A DNA stretch of 64,000 nt, taken from contig NZ_DATMFZ010000076.1 in the NCBI RefSeq assembly GCF_035556675.1, positions 1 through 64,000 on the forward strand, written 5' to 3'. This DNA is from Geminicoccus sp035556675 (GTDB lineage Bacteria; Pseudomonadota; Alphaproteobacteria; Geminicoccales; Geminicoccaceae). Made by a program: the position numbers and the translations under genes. Shown here piece by piece: positions 14,651 through 23,973 of the stretch. The notes under the pieces are model-generated. The model saw nothing but the letters and a program-made list of their open reading frames with translations, was not told where the DNA came from and did not search any database. Numbering within the stretch: the stretch's first letter is position 1; the number at the start of each line of letters is the position of its first letter.

Positions 14651-15965
14651 GGAACGGCACATCACCGAGGTCGAGTGCCTGATCGTCGACATCAACGGCA
14701 TCGGCCGGGGCAAGGTGCTGCCGGCCTACAAGTTCCTGAAGTCGCTGGAAGACGACACGCTGCGCATCCCGGAAAGCGTGTTCATCCAGACCGTGACCGG
14801 CGACTATCCGGAAGAGGACGTGATCGACCCGGCCGACCGGGACGTGCGGATGCGGCCGGATCACGATTCCCTGCGCATGGTGCCCTGGTACGACGAGCCG
14901 ACCGCGCAGGTGATCTGCGACGTTCATCACCATGACGGCCAGCCGGTGACGATCGCAGCCCGCCAGGTGCTGCGCCGGGTGGTGGGGCTCTACCAGGAGC
15001 GCGGCTGGAAACCGGTGGTGGCGCCGGAGCTGGAATTCTTCCTCACCAAGATCAACACCGACCCGGACTATCCGCTGGAGCCGCCGATCGGCCGCTCGCG
15101 CCGGCCCGAGACCGGGCGGCAGAGCTTCGGCATCGACGCGCTCAATGAGTTCGACCCGATCTTCGAGGACGTCTACGCTTGGTGCGAGGCGCAGGAGATC
15201 GACGTGGACGGCATGACCCATGAATCGGGCGCCGCCCAGATGGAGATCAACTTCGCCCATGGCGATCCCTTGGACCTCGCCGACGAGGCGTTCCTGTTCA
15301 AGCGCACGCTCCGCCATGCCGCGCTGAAGCACGACATCTACGCAACCTTCATGGCCAAGCCCATGGAGCGGGAGCCAGGCTCTTCCATGCATATCCACCA
15401 GTCGGTGGTGGACGTCCGGACCGGGCAGAACCTGTTCGCCGAGGGCGACGAGGGCTATGCCGACCTGTTCCTGGCGCACATCGCGGGCCTGCAGAAATAC
15501 CTGCCGCAATGCATGCCGCTGCTGGCGCCCAACGTGAACAGCTACCGGCGGCTGCGCCGCTTCTCGACCGCGCCGATCAACGTCCACTGGGGTACCGAGA
15601 ACCGCACGGTCGGCCTGCGCGTGCCGGCCAGCGCCCCGGAATCGCGGAGGATCGAGAACCGGATCGCGGGTGCCGACGCCAATCCCTATCTGGCGATCGC
15701 CGCGTCGCTGGCCTGCGGCTATCTCGGCATGGTCCAGGGGCTGGAGCCGACCAAGCCGATCACCGGCAGCGCCTACCGCCTGTCCCACTCGCTCCCCACC
15801 CAGCTGGGCGAGGGGCTGGAGAAGCTGGCGGCATCCAAGACGATGCGCGAGGTCTTAGGCGAGGAGTTCGTCGAGGTGATGCTGGCGGTCAAGGAGACCG
15901 AGCATGCCGCCTACCAGTCGGTGATCTCTTCCTGGGAGCGCGAGCACCTGCTGCTGAACGTGTAG
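14625..15965 (+). CDS. puuA: Glutamine synthetase-family gamma-glutamylputrescine synthetase
   Basis: 446 residues, typical for PuuA. The N-terminal beta-grasp (VECLIVDINGIGRGKVLP) is followed by the catalytic domain with APELEFFLTKIN, MTHESGAAQMEINF, GSSMHIHQSVVD and NSYRRL, which carry the metal and ATP ligands. The enzyme uses ATP to join glutamate to putrescine or a similar amine. The start MVDIAAWLEERH at 14625 is inside the end of puuD. The adenylylation-site loop of true GlnA is not evident. An inverted repeat that may end the transcript follows at 15980. Confidence 0.9.
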   Translation: MVDIAAWLEERHITEVECLIVDINGIGRGKVLPAYKFLKSLEDDTLRIPESVFIQTVTGDYPEEDVIDPADRDVRMRPDHDSLRMVPWYDEPTAQVICDVHHHDGQPVTIAARQVLRRVVGLYQERGWKPVVAPELEFFLTKINTDPDYPLEPPIGRSRRPETGRQSFGIDALNEFDPIFEDVYAWCEAQEIDVDGMTHESGAAQMEINFAHGDPLDLADEAFLFKRTLRHAALKHDIYATFMAKPMEREPGSSMHIHQSVVDVRTGQNLFAEGDEGYADLFLAHIAGLQKYLPQCMPLLAPNVNSYRRLRRFSTAPINVHWGTENRTVGLRVPASAPESRRIENRIAGADANPYLAIAASLACGYLGMVQGLEPTKPITGSAYRLSHSLPTQLGEGLEKLAASKTMREVLGEEFVEVMLAVKETEHAAYQSVISSWEREHLLLNV

Positions 15966-15979
15966 GACGCGCGAGGGAG

Positions 15980-16027
15980 CGCGCCGCTGGAGGGGCGAAG
16001 CCGGTCCGGTGCGTCGGCAGCGGCGCG
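15980..16027. terminator. Inverted repeat between convergent genes (candidate bidirectional terminator)
   Basis: CGCGCCGCTG at 15980-15989 and its exact reverse complement CAGCGGCGCG at 16018-16027 form a 10-bp stem around a 28-base loop, between the convergent puuA and cyclase genes. A smaller GCGCG/CGCGC stem (15969-15984) overlaps its left arm. There is no T run, so the fit is by position. Confidence 0.45.
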
Positions 16028-16042
16028 GGCGCTGGCTACTGG

Positions 16043-17962
16043 TCAGGGAAGGCCAGCTCGATGGAAGCCGGCGATCAATCGCTCGCGGGCCGGCTGCGCA
16101 TACAGGGCTGCAAGGTCCTCCGATGCGAAGAAGGGATTGAGCCTCAGCACCCTGGCTGTGGCGTCCTGCGCCTGTGCCGTGCGGCCCAGTTCCGTGGCAG
16201 CGGCCGCCAGCACGGCCCAGGCCAGTATCCGGTCCGGCCTGCGGCCGATGTTGCGCTCCAGGATGCCCAGCGCGTCCTGAGGGCGGCCGGCGACGTAGTA
16301 GACGACGCCCAGTTCCATCCATGCGGGGTCATGGACCGGATCGAAGGATAGGGCAGCCTCGAACTCGCGGATCGCATCGTCCAGGTTGCCGCTGGCGAGG
16401 TAGATCGAACCCCGCTGAGCCCGGACGTCCGGATCGCCCGGATTGAGCTCGATGGCCCGGTCGATCTCGGCGGTCGCGAGGTCGAAACGGCCCTCATAGT
16501 CGTACAGCCAGCTGAGCAAGGCGTGCCCGCCTGCATCCTCGTCATCGAGCTCGACCGCCTTCTCCGCGAACTCCTTGGCGCTCTGCAGCGCCCTGGTCGG
16601 CCATTCGGTCCAGCCGAACAAGGCCGCATCGAGATAGGCCCGACCGAGGCCGGCCTGGGCGGTCGCATAAGCCGGATCCAATTCGATGGCCTTGCGAAAG
16701 AACTCGCGTGCCTCAGCGTTGCCACTGCGGGTGCGCCGCCCCAGCTGCTCGTGGCCGCGCAGGACATAGTCATAGGCGGCGAGATCGCCTGGCGGCTTGG
16801 CCAGGGCGCGCTCCTGCTCGGCCTTGGTTACCCGCATGGCCAAGGTACCGACCAGACGCTGGATGATCGCGTCCTGGACAGCGAACACATCGGCCAGGTT
16901 CTCCTCGTACCGCTCCGACCAGAGCAGGAGCCCGTCGCGCGTGTCGGTGAGCTGGACGCTGATCCGGACCCGCTGGTCGGCGCGGCGGACGCTGCCTTCG
17001 ACGACATAGCGGGCACCCAGTTCCCGCTCGATTCGGGCCGGATCGGCGGCCTTATCCTTGTAGCTGAAGGTCGTGCCACGGCCGACCACGCCCAGGCTGG
17101 AGAAGCGGCCCAACGCCGCGATCAGGTCCTCGGTGATCCCGTCGCTCAGATACTCCTGGCTCGGGTCGCCGCTCTGGTTGGCGAACGGCAGGACCGCGAT
17201 GACGGGCCTGGCGATGATGCCTGGACCGGCAGGCGCGGCACGCTCCTCCTGTCGGTCGCCCAAGGTTCGGCCGGCAAACCAGAGGCCGGCGCCGGCCAGG
17301 GCCAGGAGCAGCAGCAATGCGGTCGTGATCCGGGCCGGCCTGGCGTGCAGGAGCGGATGCTTCGGCCGCTCCGGCGAAGGGGCGCCGGACCCGTCCAGGC
17401 GCACGCGGAACGTGGCGATCGGCTCGGGAATGTTCTTGAACCGGTGCCTGCCCAGCGGCTCGAAGGCGAAGTCGAGCTTGCCGCGGACATGGTTGTGGAC
17501 TGTCTGCGAGACCAGGATGCCGCCCGGCTCGGCAAGCTGCTGCAGGCGCGCCGCGATGTTGACGCCATCGCCATAGATGTCCGCGCCGTCGACGATCACG
17601 TCGCCGAGGTTGATGCCGACGCGGAACTCGAGCCGCTGATCGGGTGGGAGCGCAGCGTTGTGCCGGCGGAGAACCTGCTGGATGTCCACCGCGCAGTGGA
17701 GCGCCTCGACCACGCTCGGGAAGTCGGCCAGGACGCTGTCGCCGGCCGAGCCCACGACCCGACCGTCATGATTCATGACCAGCCGATCGATGATCTCGCG
17801 GCTGGAGCGCAGGCGCAGATGCGTGCCCGCCTCGTCCTCGTGCATCTGGCGCGAGAAGCCGGCCGCGTCGGCGCTCAGGATCGCGGCCAGCTTGCGCCGA
17901 CGGCCGTGTGCTGCACCTTCAGGTGATGCGTCCGCGGGTCCAGCCACCATTCCGTGTCCCAT
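16043..17962 (-). CDS. Membrane-anchored class III adenylate/guanylate cyclase with FlgO/TolB-like and TPR domains
   Basis: About 639 residues. The cyclase domain (~25-165) has metal-binding Asp residues in AAILSADAAGFSR and SAGDSVLADFPS, with GDGVNIAARLQQLAEPGGI. One transmembrane helix (~205-225, TALLLLLALAGAGLWFAG) follows. The periplasmic side has a module starting PVIAVLPFANQSGDPSQEYL (FlgO/TolB-N-like) and then TPR repeats. This arrangement is common in rhizobia. ATG 17962 is chosen; an open frame extends to 18169 but would overlap the divergent YHS gene. ATG 17950 is an alternative with a purine-rich GGGACACGG upstream. The signal sensed is unknown. Confidence 0.88.
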   Translation of the reverse strand: MGHGMVAGPADASPEGAAHGRRRKLAAILSADAAGFSRQMHEDEAGTHLRLRSSREIIDRLVMNHDGRVVGSAGDSVLADFPSVVEALHCAVDIQQVLRRHNAALPPDQRLEFRVGINLGDVIVDGADIYGDGVNIAARLQQLAEPGGILVSQTVHNHVRGKLDFAFEPLGRHRFKNIPEPIATFRVRLDGSGAPSPERPKHPLLHARPARITTALLLLLALAGAGLWFAGRTLGDRQEERAAPAGPGIIARPVIAVLPFANQSGDPSQEYLSDGITEDLIAALGRFSSLGVVGRGTTFSYKDKAADPARIERELGARYVVEGSVRRADQRVRISVQLTDTRDGLLLWSERYEENLADVFAVQDAIIQRLVGTLAMRVTKAEQERALAKPPGDLAAYDYVLRGHEQLGRRTRSGNAEAREFFRKAIELDPAYATAQAGLGRAYLDAALFGWTEWPTRALQSAKEFAEKAVELDDEDAGGHALLSWLYDYEGRFDLATAEIDRAIELNPGDPDVRAQRGSIYLASGNLDDAIREFEAALSFDPVHDPAWMELGVVYYVAGRPQDALGILERNIGRRPDRILAWAVLAAAATELGRTAQAQDATARVLRLNPFFASEDLAALYAQPARERLIAGFHRAGLP

Positions 17963-18047
17963 CGACGGCGGTAGGCCCGTAGCGTCCCGCGCGGCCAAGG
18001 GGTAGAACGTGCGATGGACATAGTGAGGGTTTGCGGGAGGTGCCGCA

Positions 18048-18515
18048 ATGAACCTCGACCTGAGCGTCACCCGTCGGATCCGGGGCGCCGCCGTCTGCGC
18101 CATCCTCCTGGCGGCCGCCACCGCCGCTGCGGGCGAGCGGATCAACAAGGACGCCGACAACCTCGCCATCCGCGGCTACGACACGGTCGCCTACTTCACT
18201 GACGGGCGGCTGGTCAGGGGCAAGCCCGAATTCGCCTATACCTGGCAGGATGCACGGTGGCAGTTCGCCAGTGCCGAGCATCGGGACCTGTTCGCGGGCG
18301 AACCCGACCGCTACGCCCCGCAGTTCGGCGGCTTCTGCACCGGAGGCGTGGGGCTGGGCCGGCTGGTGCCCATCGATCCCGACGCCTGGGTCATCGTCGA
18401 CGGGCGGCTCTACCTTCACTACGACCGGGCGGGCCGGGACGAGACCTCGGCCCATCCCGAGGCCCAGATCGCCGCTGCCACGGAGCAGTGGAAGGAACTG
18501 GGCCGCACCCCATGA
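18048..18515 (+). CDS. Exported YHS-domain protein
   Basis: 155 residues. A signal peptide at 1-28 (AAVCAILLAAATAAAG) precedes a YHS-type domain (AIRGYDTVAYFTDGRLVRG, then WQFASAEHRDLFAGEPDRYA, then FGGFCTGGVGLG). YHS domains are small, sometimes metal-binding modules; some relatives use a selenocysteine at this position, but here it is a plain Cys encoded by TGC. It starts 86 bases upstream of the divergent cyclase gene. Role in the periplasm unknown; the downstream multicopper oxidase is on the opposite strand. Confidence 0.82.
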   Translation: MNLDLSVTRRIRGAAVCAILLAAATAAAGERINKDADNLAIRGYDTVAYFTDGRLVRGKPEFAYTWQDARWQFASAEHRDLFAGEPDRYAPQFGGFCTGGVGLGRLVPIDPDAWVIVDGRLYLHYDRAGRDETSAHPEAQIAAATEQWKELGRTP

Positions 18516-18589
18516 AGCAGAGGTAGGACGCGCAGCGCCGGCCGCCCGGCCAGGGAAGCGGCGCCGGTGCCATGATGAGCAGCCAGGTT

Positions 18590-20230
18590 CTACTCGACGG
18601 TCTCGCCGCTCCGGCAGATGGGGGAGTCCAGGTCGGCGAAGGTGCCGGCCTCGGCGGTCGAGGTCGGCCAAAGCGAGGGCAGGTCGAGGCCGGCGACGTC
18701 GCGCAGCTTGTCCCAGACCTGCTCGGCCGCAGTGCGGCGGGGCATGACGCGGATGTTGGCCATCATCCCGGCGTCCTCATGCTGCACCAGATGGCAGTGA
18801 TAGACGAAGTCGCCGGCGATGATCGGGTTGGTGAACGGGATGATGATCTCGGCGAAGCCGGGCTTGCCGTTCTTCGCATAGGGGATGTTGACCACGTCGC
18901 GCAGGCCGCCGCCCAGCGTCTCGTCCGGGTCGCCGGAGAAGCGCTTGATCAGGAACTCCGTCTGGTGAAGGTGGAAGACGTGGTATTCCTGGGTGAAGTT
19001 GCGCACGATCCAGCGCTCGACCTGGCCCACCCGGGTAAGCGTGTCGATCCGGTCGTCCCGGTAGGTCTTCTTGTTGATGAAGAAGGTGTTGCCGTCGGCA
19101 CTCTCGGAGAAGTCGACATAGCGGGTCCGGTCGACCTTCAGCTCGGCGATCTCGGCGGCGCTGGGCCGGATCAGGCCCGGGCGGGCCGGGCCCTCGTTCA
19201 GCCGCTTCAGGAAGCGCCTGGCATGCCGGGGCTCGCCCTCGACGATGAAGGTGCCGAGCTGGACCGCCGGGTTGGGGTCGCCCGCGGGCCCGGTGTCGAC
19301 CTTGCGGTGGCGGAAGGCGTAGCGCCCGGCCTTGCCCGCCTCGACCACGATCGTGGCCCGCGCACCCGGCGGCAGGAAGACGTGGTCGAGCCGTACCGGC
19401 TTGGCGAGCAGGTTGCCGTCGCGCTCGAGCAGCCAGACCTTGTGGCCATCGAGCTGCATGTCGAAGAAGGCGTCCGCACCCAGATTGCCCAGCTGCCAGA
19501 CCTGGAATTCGCCAGGGCGCGCGCGGATCGGCGGGTCGGCCAGGCCGTTCAGCGACTTGGCGCGGGCGTCGCCGTCCTTGAAGCCGGGGAAGGTGAAGTC
19601 CTTGAGGACCATGACCCGCCGGCGCAGCTTGGCCAATTCCGGGTACTGGGTCTCGAACGTGCCGTCCACGATCAGCATGCCGGAGATGCCGGAGCCGATC
19701 TGGTCGTCGACATAGTGATGGACGTGGGCGTGGTACCAGTGCAGGCCCAGCGGATGGTCGGGCGGCACGGCCACATCGTAGCGCAGGTCGCGGCCCGGGT
19801 TGATCCGCAGGAACACGTTGTCGCCGTTCGGGCGCCTGGGCGAGACGTCCATGCCGTGGAAGTGGATGTTGGTCGGCTGCGGCCGGGTGATGTTCACCTG
19901 CGACGGCCCGATCTCGTTGACCGCCTTGACCTGGATCGTGTCGCCCGGGCGGATGCGCAGGGTCGGCGCCAGGTAGCCGCCGTTGACCACGTTGGCGCGG
20001 ACCTTGCGGCCGCGCACGGTGATCTCGGCTGGCCTGATCCTGAGGGTGGCGCGCAGCACCCCGTCCTTGCTGCGCAGTTCCGGCGGGTTGGGCAGGTCGT
20101 CGATCGCCTGGGTGGCCTGGACCCGGGCCGGCGCGGGCCCGGCCGACCGGGCCGGCAGTGCGCCGGACAGGAGCATGGCTGCCAGCGCGGCAGCACCGCC
20201 CAGGCCGCTGGCCAGTCGCGATCGAATCAT
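18590..20230 (-). CDS. Multicopper oxidase, exported
   Basis: 546 residues. The signal peptide (ASGLGGAAALAAMLLSGAL) ends near residue 29. Copper ligands are complete: HFHGMDVSP, HWYHAHVHH, HVFHLHQTEF and HCHLVQHEDAGM, so the type 1 site and the type 2/3 trinuclear centre should be present. Such periplasmic enzymes oxidise cuprous or ferrous ions, Mn(II) or phenols while reducing oxygen to water. The N-terminal motif lacks a clear twin-arginine pair. GGAG lies 6 bases before the ATG. No copper or iron gene is adjacent, so the substrate stays open. Confidence 0.93.
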   Translation of the reverse strand: MIRSRLASGLGGAAALAAMLLSGALPARSAGPAPARVQATQAIDDLPNPPELRSKDGVLRATLRIRPAEITVRGRKVRANVVNGGYLAPTLRIRPGDTIQVKAVNEIGPSQVNITRPQPTNIHFHGMDVSPRRPNGDNVFLRINPGRDLRYDVAVPPDHPLGLHWYHAHVHHYVDDQIGSGISGMLIVDGTFETQYPELAKLRRRVMVLKDFTFPGFKDGDARAKSLNGLADPPIRARPGEFQVWQLGNLGADAFFDMQLDGHKVWLLERDGNLLAKPVRLDHVFLPPGARATIVVEAGKAGRYAFRHRKVDTGPAGDPNPAVQLGTFIVEGEPRHARRFLKRLNEGPARPGLIRPSAAEIAELKVDRTRYVDFSESADGNTFFINKKTYRDDRIDTLTRVGQVERWIVRNFTQEYHVFHLHQTEFLIKRFSGDPDETLGGGLRDVVNIPYAKNGKPGFAEIIIPFTNPIIAGDFVYHCHLVQHEDAGMMANIRVMPRRTAAEQVWDKLRDVAGLDLPSLWPTSTAEAGTFADLDSPICRSGETVE

Positions 20231-20714
20231 CGACGTTCTCCGTCATCATGAGGCCTGCAGGCCGAAGTATCCGCGACCCTGCAAGGCGCGCCCACCTTCC
20301 CAGGCTCGAAGGTGCGGTGCGATCAAGAGCGCGTCAATCACGATCAGGACTGGCTCCGGTGCCGGGCGACGTTGTCGCAGACCACCGGCCGCATCCGGTC
20401 GTCGGAATGTTCGAATACTTCATGCTTTGGGACAGCTCGTTCTACTGGACAGTGACTGATACGCCCGGTGGCCGCATACCTGGCTAAGCGGAACAACGGT
20501 TGACGCTTCCTGATTGAGTAGGTGGCACGCTGCAGTAGTATCGGTACTTTCCATGACTATTTTTCTCGAATGAACGATCAGTATCCGGAAAACGTCTTGC
20601 GGGAGAACGGCTGTAATGCCTCTACGTCATCCTGGTCGTGGTGCTGGGCAGCCCGAGCCTGCGCCACATCCTGTTGTCGGTTAGCACCAGAGCACATAAT
20701 CGAACGGGGAGAGG
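20231..20714. other. Gene-poor gap upstream of the broken RTX gene
   Basis: 484 bases holding no gene I can support; the short open frames lack coding character. AT content rises after about 20500. A weak promoter-like pair, TTGAGT at 20514 and TAGTAT at 20536 with a 16-base spacer, points toward the RTX relic. No terminator or repeat was seen. Confidence 0.45.
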
Positions 20715-21797
20715 ATGCCTGTCTTCTTCGGTACACTTGAAATGACCGCCTGACCGGCACTGGTGCCAAGGACACGATCTACGGCAGGGTCGGTGACGAC
20801 GTGGTGCTCGCCGGCCTGGGCAACGACCGGGTGTTCGGCGCCAACGGCGACGACGTGGTCGAGGGCGGGCAGGGGAACGACGAACTGCATGACGGGCAGG
20901 GTACCGATCATCTGGTCGGCGGCGACGGCGACGACCGGATCTACGGCCTGATCGAGGAGCTGTACTATATCGCCCATCCCTCCGGGCGGCCGCCACTCGG
21001 CCAGGACACGGGCATGGCCGCGGCCCTGGCGCAGGATTACGGCGATGGCAGCGACCTCATCGAGGGCGGCAACGGCGACACTGGCTGTTCAGTGGGAATG
21101 GTGCGGATACCGTGCAGGGCGGCAACGAGGCAGATTCGCTGTACGGCGGGACCAGTGACGACGTCCTGCACGGCAATCTCGGCAACGATACCCTGACCGG
21201 CGGGATCGGCCACGACCGGATCTTCGGCGGCTCCGGCGCCGATCTGCTCCAGGGCGATCTCGGCACCGGGTTCGGCTATGAGGGCAGTCCCGGCGACGAT
21301 CTGCTCGACGGCGGAGCGGGCCTGCCTGGCTGGCCAGCGCAGGCGACGATCTGCTGGAGGCGACGGCCTGTTCCATGGCGGCAATGACCTGCTGATCGGC
21401 GGCGAGGGTCGCGACATCTTCCAGATGCGGGTGGCCTTATCGACGACTTCTCGCCGTTCCTGGTCGACGACCAGGGGGGCGGCGTCGACCTCGCCGCCGA
21501 CTTCACCCAAGACGAGGACCGGCTGCGCCTGTTCCAGGTGAACCTGGATGACCGGGGCCCTACCTGGGGCTGGGCGAACTCGACGCGGACGGGAACGGCC
21601 GGGTCGATGGCAACGACGCGGCAGCCGACCTCGTGCAGCTGACCCTGGATGGAACGACCGAGAGCTCGCTGTCGATCGATCTCGGCAAGGTGGACGCGAT
21701 CACGGTCGATTCCGAGTTCATCTTCCGGCCGTTCGTCGCGACGCTCCAGCTGTTCGGCGTGACCAGCCTGGGGACGGAGGATTTCGACCAGGGGTGA
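20715..21797 (+). pseudogene. RTX calcium-binding repeat protein, broken by six frameshifts
   Basis: The gene starts ATG 20715 (MPVFFGTLE, with GGGGAGAGG upstream) and would continue NDRLTGTGAKDTIYG, then RTX repeats, then a C-terminal block ending LGTEDFDQG at 21797. The coding frame changes six times, each by -1: near 20741, 21079, 21323, 21359, 21430 and 21559. Reading each segment in its own frame gives continuous RTX repeats without internal stops (VGDDVVLAGLGNDRVFG, GGNEADSLYGG, SAGDDLLEG, then HGGNDLLIGGEGRDIF, then LGELDADGNGRVDGND). As it stands only fragments can be made. It resembles the intact RTX gene at 2286-3158 but is not a copy. Alternatives are assembly errors or real decay. 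Confidence 0.85.
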
Positions 21798-21913
21798 ACC
21801 GGAGACCCGACGGGGTGGCAGGCGCGCGGTCCAGCGTCCGGCCCGTTCCGGTGGGTACCTGCCGAGCAAGCGTGCACAGGTCGAAGGAAGGTCGGTCCGT
21901 GTCTGGCGGCCTG

Positions 21914-22306
21914 TCAGTGCAGTGTCGCGGTGGTGCCCGGCGCGTCCAGGGAGAAGGCCGGGATGCGGACGTCGAACTCCTCGCCCTGGTCGTTCACCAT
22001 CTGATAGCTGCCGAGCATCATCCCGGTCGGCGTGGTGAGCGGGGTGCCCGAGGTGTATTCGAACGTGTCACCCGGCTCCAGGCGCGGCTGCTCGCCGACC
22101 ACACCTTCACCGCGCACCTCGACCATCCGGCCGCGCGCATCGGTGATCCGCCAGTGCCGGCCGAGCAGCTGCACGCGCTCGGCACCCTGGTTGGCGATCC
22201 TCACCCGATAGCCGAACACCCAGCGCTGTTCCTCGGGGCGGGACTGGTCTTCGACGAAGAATGGCTCGACCGAGACGGCGATCGACCGGGTCGTGGCACT
22301 GTACAT
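21914..22306 (-). CDS. apaG: ApaG-domain protein
   Basis: 130 residues, close to the usual ~125. It has the fibronectin-like ApaG fold: VEPFFVEDQSRPEEQRWVFG, then YRVRIANQGAERVQLLGRHW, then a GxGVVGEQPRLEPGDTFEY stretch and GTPLTTPTGMMLGSYQMV. In Proteobacteria ApaG is linked to Co/Mg tolerance and diadenosine-tetraphosphate metabolism, but its biochemical role is not settled. The frame is open further up, but family similarity begins at MYSATTRSIAVSVEP (22306). Isolated; its transcript is divergent from the XRE regulator. Confidence 0.93.
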   Translation of the reverse strand: MYSATTRSIAVSVEPFFVEDQSRPEEQRWVFGYRVRIANQGAERVQLLGRHWRITDARGRMVEVRGEGVVGEQPRLEPGDTFEYTSGTPLTTPTGMMLGSYQMVNDQGEEFDVRIPAFSLDAPGTTATLH

Positions 22307-22459
22307 GAGGGCGGCCCACCCATTCTGCAATGAGGCGACAACCGGAGCTTGAGCGGCAGGTTCCCGCCTGTCCAGGCTGTCTTGTGGTGTGGCGGTCCGG
22401 CCTGTGCCCGGCCGGACGCACCTGCCGGAAGATCCAGACAGGTGCGTGCATAAGAATGG

Positions 22460-22488
22460 TTGAATTAAACTTATGGTGGAATTAGATT
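22460..22488 (+). promoter_or_regulatory. Sigma70-like promoter of the XRE regulator
   Basis: TTGAAT at 22460-22465 and TAGATT at 22483-22488 are separated by exactly 17 bases, each matching four of six consensus positions, in an AT-rich patch. The gene starts at 22517. Confidence 0.5.
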
Positions 22489-22516
22489 GGTATCGTTCAG
22501 ACATGGACGGTACGAC

Positions 22517-22954
22517 ATGGGCATTGATGAAGTCCGGCGTGACAGTGGCCGGGCCGACGACGCGATGAAGGCGGCTTTCGCCCAGCGTCTGCTGATGGTG
22601 ATGCGCGAGCGGGGCTGGACCCAGTCGGAGCTGGCCAGGCGTGCCCGGATCGGCCGCGACAATGTCAGCGGCTATATCCGCGGCAAGAACCTGCCTGGGC
22701 CCGCGATCCTCAACCGGCTGGCCGCGGCCCTGTCGGTCGGGCCCGAGGAGCTGATCCCGATGCCGGAGCAGGACATCCCGAACGGCCGCAGGGCGCACGG
22801 CTTCACGTTGCGCCACCTCGCCGATGACGGCAACCGGGTCTGGCTGCAGGTCGAGCAGGCGCTGCCCTGGGACCAAGCCGAGGCGATCCTGCGCATCCTG
22901 GGCCATTCCCTGCAGCGCCCGCCGGTCCTGCCGAACGAGCCGCGCGTCGCCTGA
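22517..22954 (+). CDS. XRE-family helix-turn-helix regulator
   Basis: 145 residues. The HTH is at ~20-75: FAQRLLMVMRERGWTQSELA, then RRARIGRDNVSGYIRGKNLP, then LNRLAAALSVGPEELIP. The C-terminal ~65 residues (FTLRHLADDGNRVWLQVEQA) are not a known ligand domain; similar small proteins resemble phage or plasmid repressors. The start ATG 22517 is preferred (GGACGG upstream); the frame also opens at a TTG at 22487. It stands alone between apaG and thiL, so the regulated genes are unknown. Confidence 0.88.
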   Translation: MGIDEVRRDSGRADDAMKAAFAQRLLMVMRERGWTQSELARRARIGRDNVSGYIRGKNLPGPAILNRLAAALSVGPEELIPMPEQDIPNGRRAHGFTLRHLADDGNRVWLQVEQALPWDQAEAILRILGHSLQRPPVLPNEPRVA

Positions 22955-22990
22955 AGCTGACGGGCCGCCGTCGGAAACGGCCAGGCTTCG

Positions 22991-23953
22991 TCAGAAATGG
23001 GTCCAGCTTCGGCCGGACAGGGTGAGCAGGGCGCCGGCCGAATCCAGCACCTCGGTCCCGCCGCCGCTGCGGATCTCGCCGATCACCGCGACCGGCACGG
23101 GCAGCTCCGCGAGCCTGTCCCGGTGCCGGGGCGGCAAGGTGAACAGGAGCTCGTAGTCGTCGCCCCCGGTCAGTGCCGCTTCCAAGGCGCCGGGCAGCGT
23201 GGCGGCGGCCGGTGAGAGCGGCAGGTCGCCCGCGCGGACCAGGGCGCCCAGCTCGCCTCCGGACCCCGAGGTCGCCAGGATATGGCCGAGATCGCCCAGG
23301 AGGCCGTCCGACACATCCAGGCAAGCGCTGGCTAGGCCACGCAACGCCTGGCCCAGCGCCAGGCGCGGCTCGGGCACCCGGTAGCGGCCGGCGAGATAGG
23401 CGGCCGAGTCGGCAGGGGCGGCGATCCGGCCTTCCAGGACGGCCAAGCCCAGGGCACTGTCGCCCAGCGTGCCGGACACGCAGACGAGGTCGCCCGGCTT
23501 GGCACCGGCCCGGGTGAGCGCAGCGCCGGCCGGTACCCGGCCCAGAACGGTCAGCGAGAAGAACAGCGGGCCCCGCGTCGACACGGTGTCGCCACCCAAC
23601 AGATGGATGCCGAACCGGGCCTGGTCCTCTGCCAGGCCAGCGACGAAGGCTTCCAGCCAGCCCTCGGGGAGGTCCCGGCGCAGGCCGAACGCGGTGAGAT
23701 AGCCCACGGGCTCCGCACCCATGGCGGCGAGGTCGGACAGGTTCTGGCGCAGGAGCTTCTGCGCCACCGTGCCCGGCGGGTCCTCCTTGCGGAAATGCAC
23801 GGCCTCGACGATCGCGTCCTTGGCGAGCACCAGCTGAGTGCCGGGCTGCTGCGCCAGCAGTGCGGCGTCGTCGGTGAGCCCGAGCGCCCCAGGACAGCCG
23901 GCCGCCAGCGGCTTGAGCAGCCGGTCGATCATCTGGAACTCGCCGAGAGCCAT
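22991..23953 (-). CDS. thiL: Thiamine-monophosphate kinase
   Basis: 320 residues, as in the family. N-terminal GLTDDAALL carries the conserved Asp residues, with KDAIVEAVHFRKEDPPGTVA, QNLSDLAAMGAEP, HLLGGDTVSTRGPLFFSLTV and LDVSDGLLGDLGHI after it. It phosphorylates thiamine monophosphate to thiamine pyrophosphate using ATP. The start MALGEFQMID at 23953 has AAGGAGG 6 bases upstream. It is the last gene of the operon led by rpiB, 20 bases after nusB, an arrangement typical of alphaproteobacteria. Confidence 0.97.
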   Translation of the reverse strand: MALGEFQMIDRLLKPLAAGCPGALGLTDDAALLAQQPGTQLVLAKDAIVEAVHFRKEDPPGTVAQKLLRQNLSDLAAMGAEPVGYLTAFGLRRDLPEGWLEAFVAGLAEDQARFGIHLLGGDTVSTRGPLFFSLTVLGRVPAGAALTRAGAKPGDLVCVSGTLGDSALGLAVLEGRIAAPADSAAYLAGRYRVPEPRLALGQALRGLASACLDVSDGLLGDLGHILATSGSGGELGALVRAGDLPLSPAAATLPGALEAALTGGDDYELLFTLPPRHRDRLAELPVPVAVIGEIRSGGGTEVLDSAGALLTLSGRSWTHF

Positions 23954-23973
23954 CCGGCAGCCTCCTTCCGGGC

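Noticed and set aside
20521..20545. TGGCAC near 20524 suggested a sigma54 promoter
   Set aside because: The -12 GC element is absent at the right distance (GG-N10-GC not satisfied).
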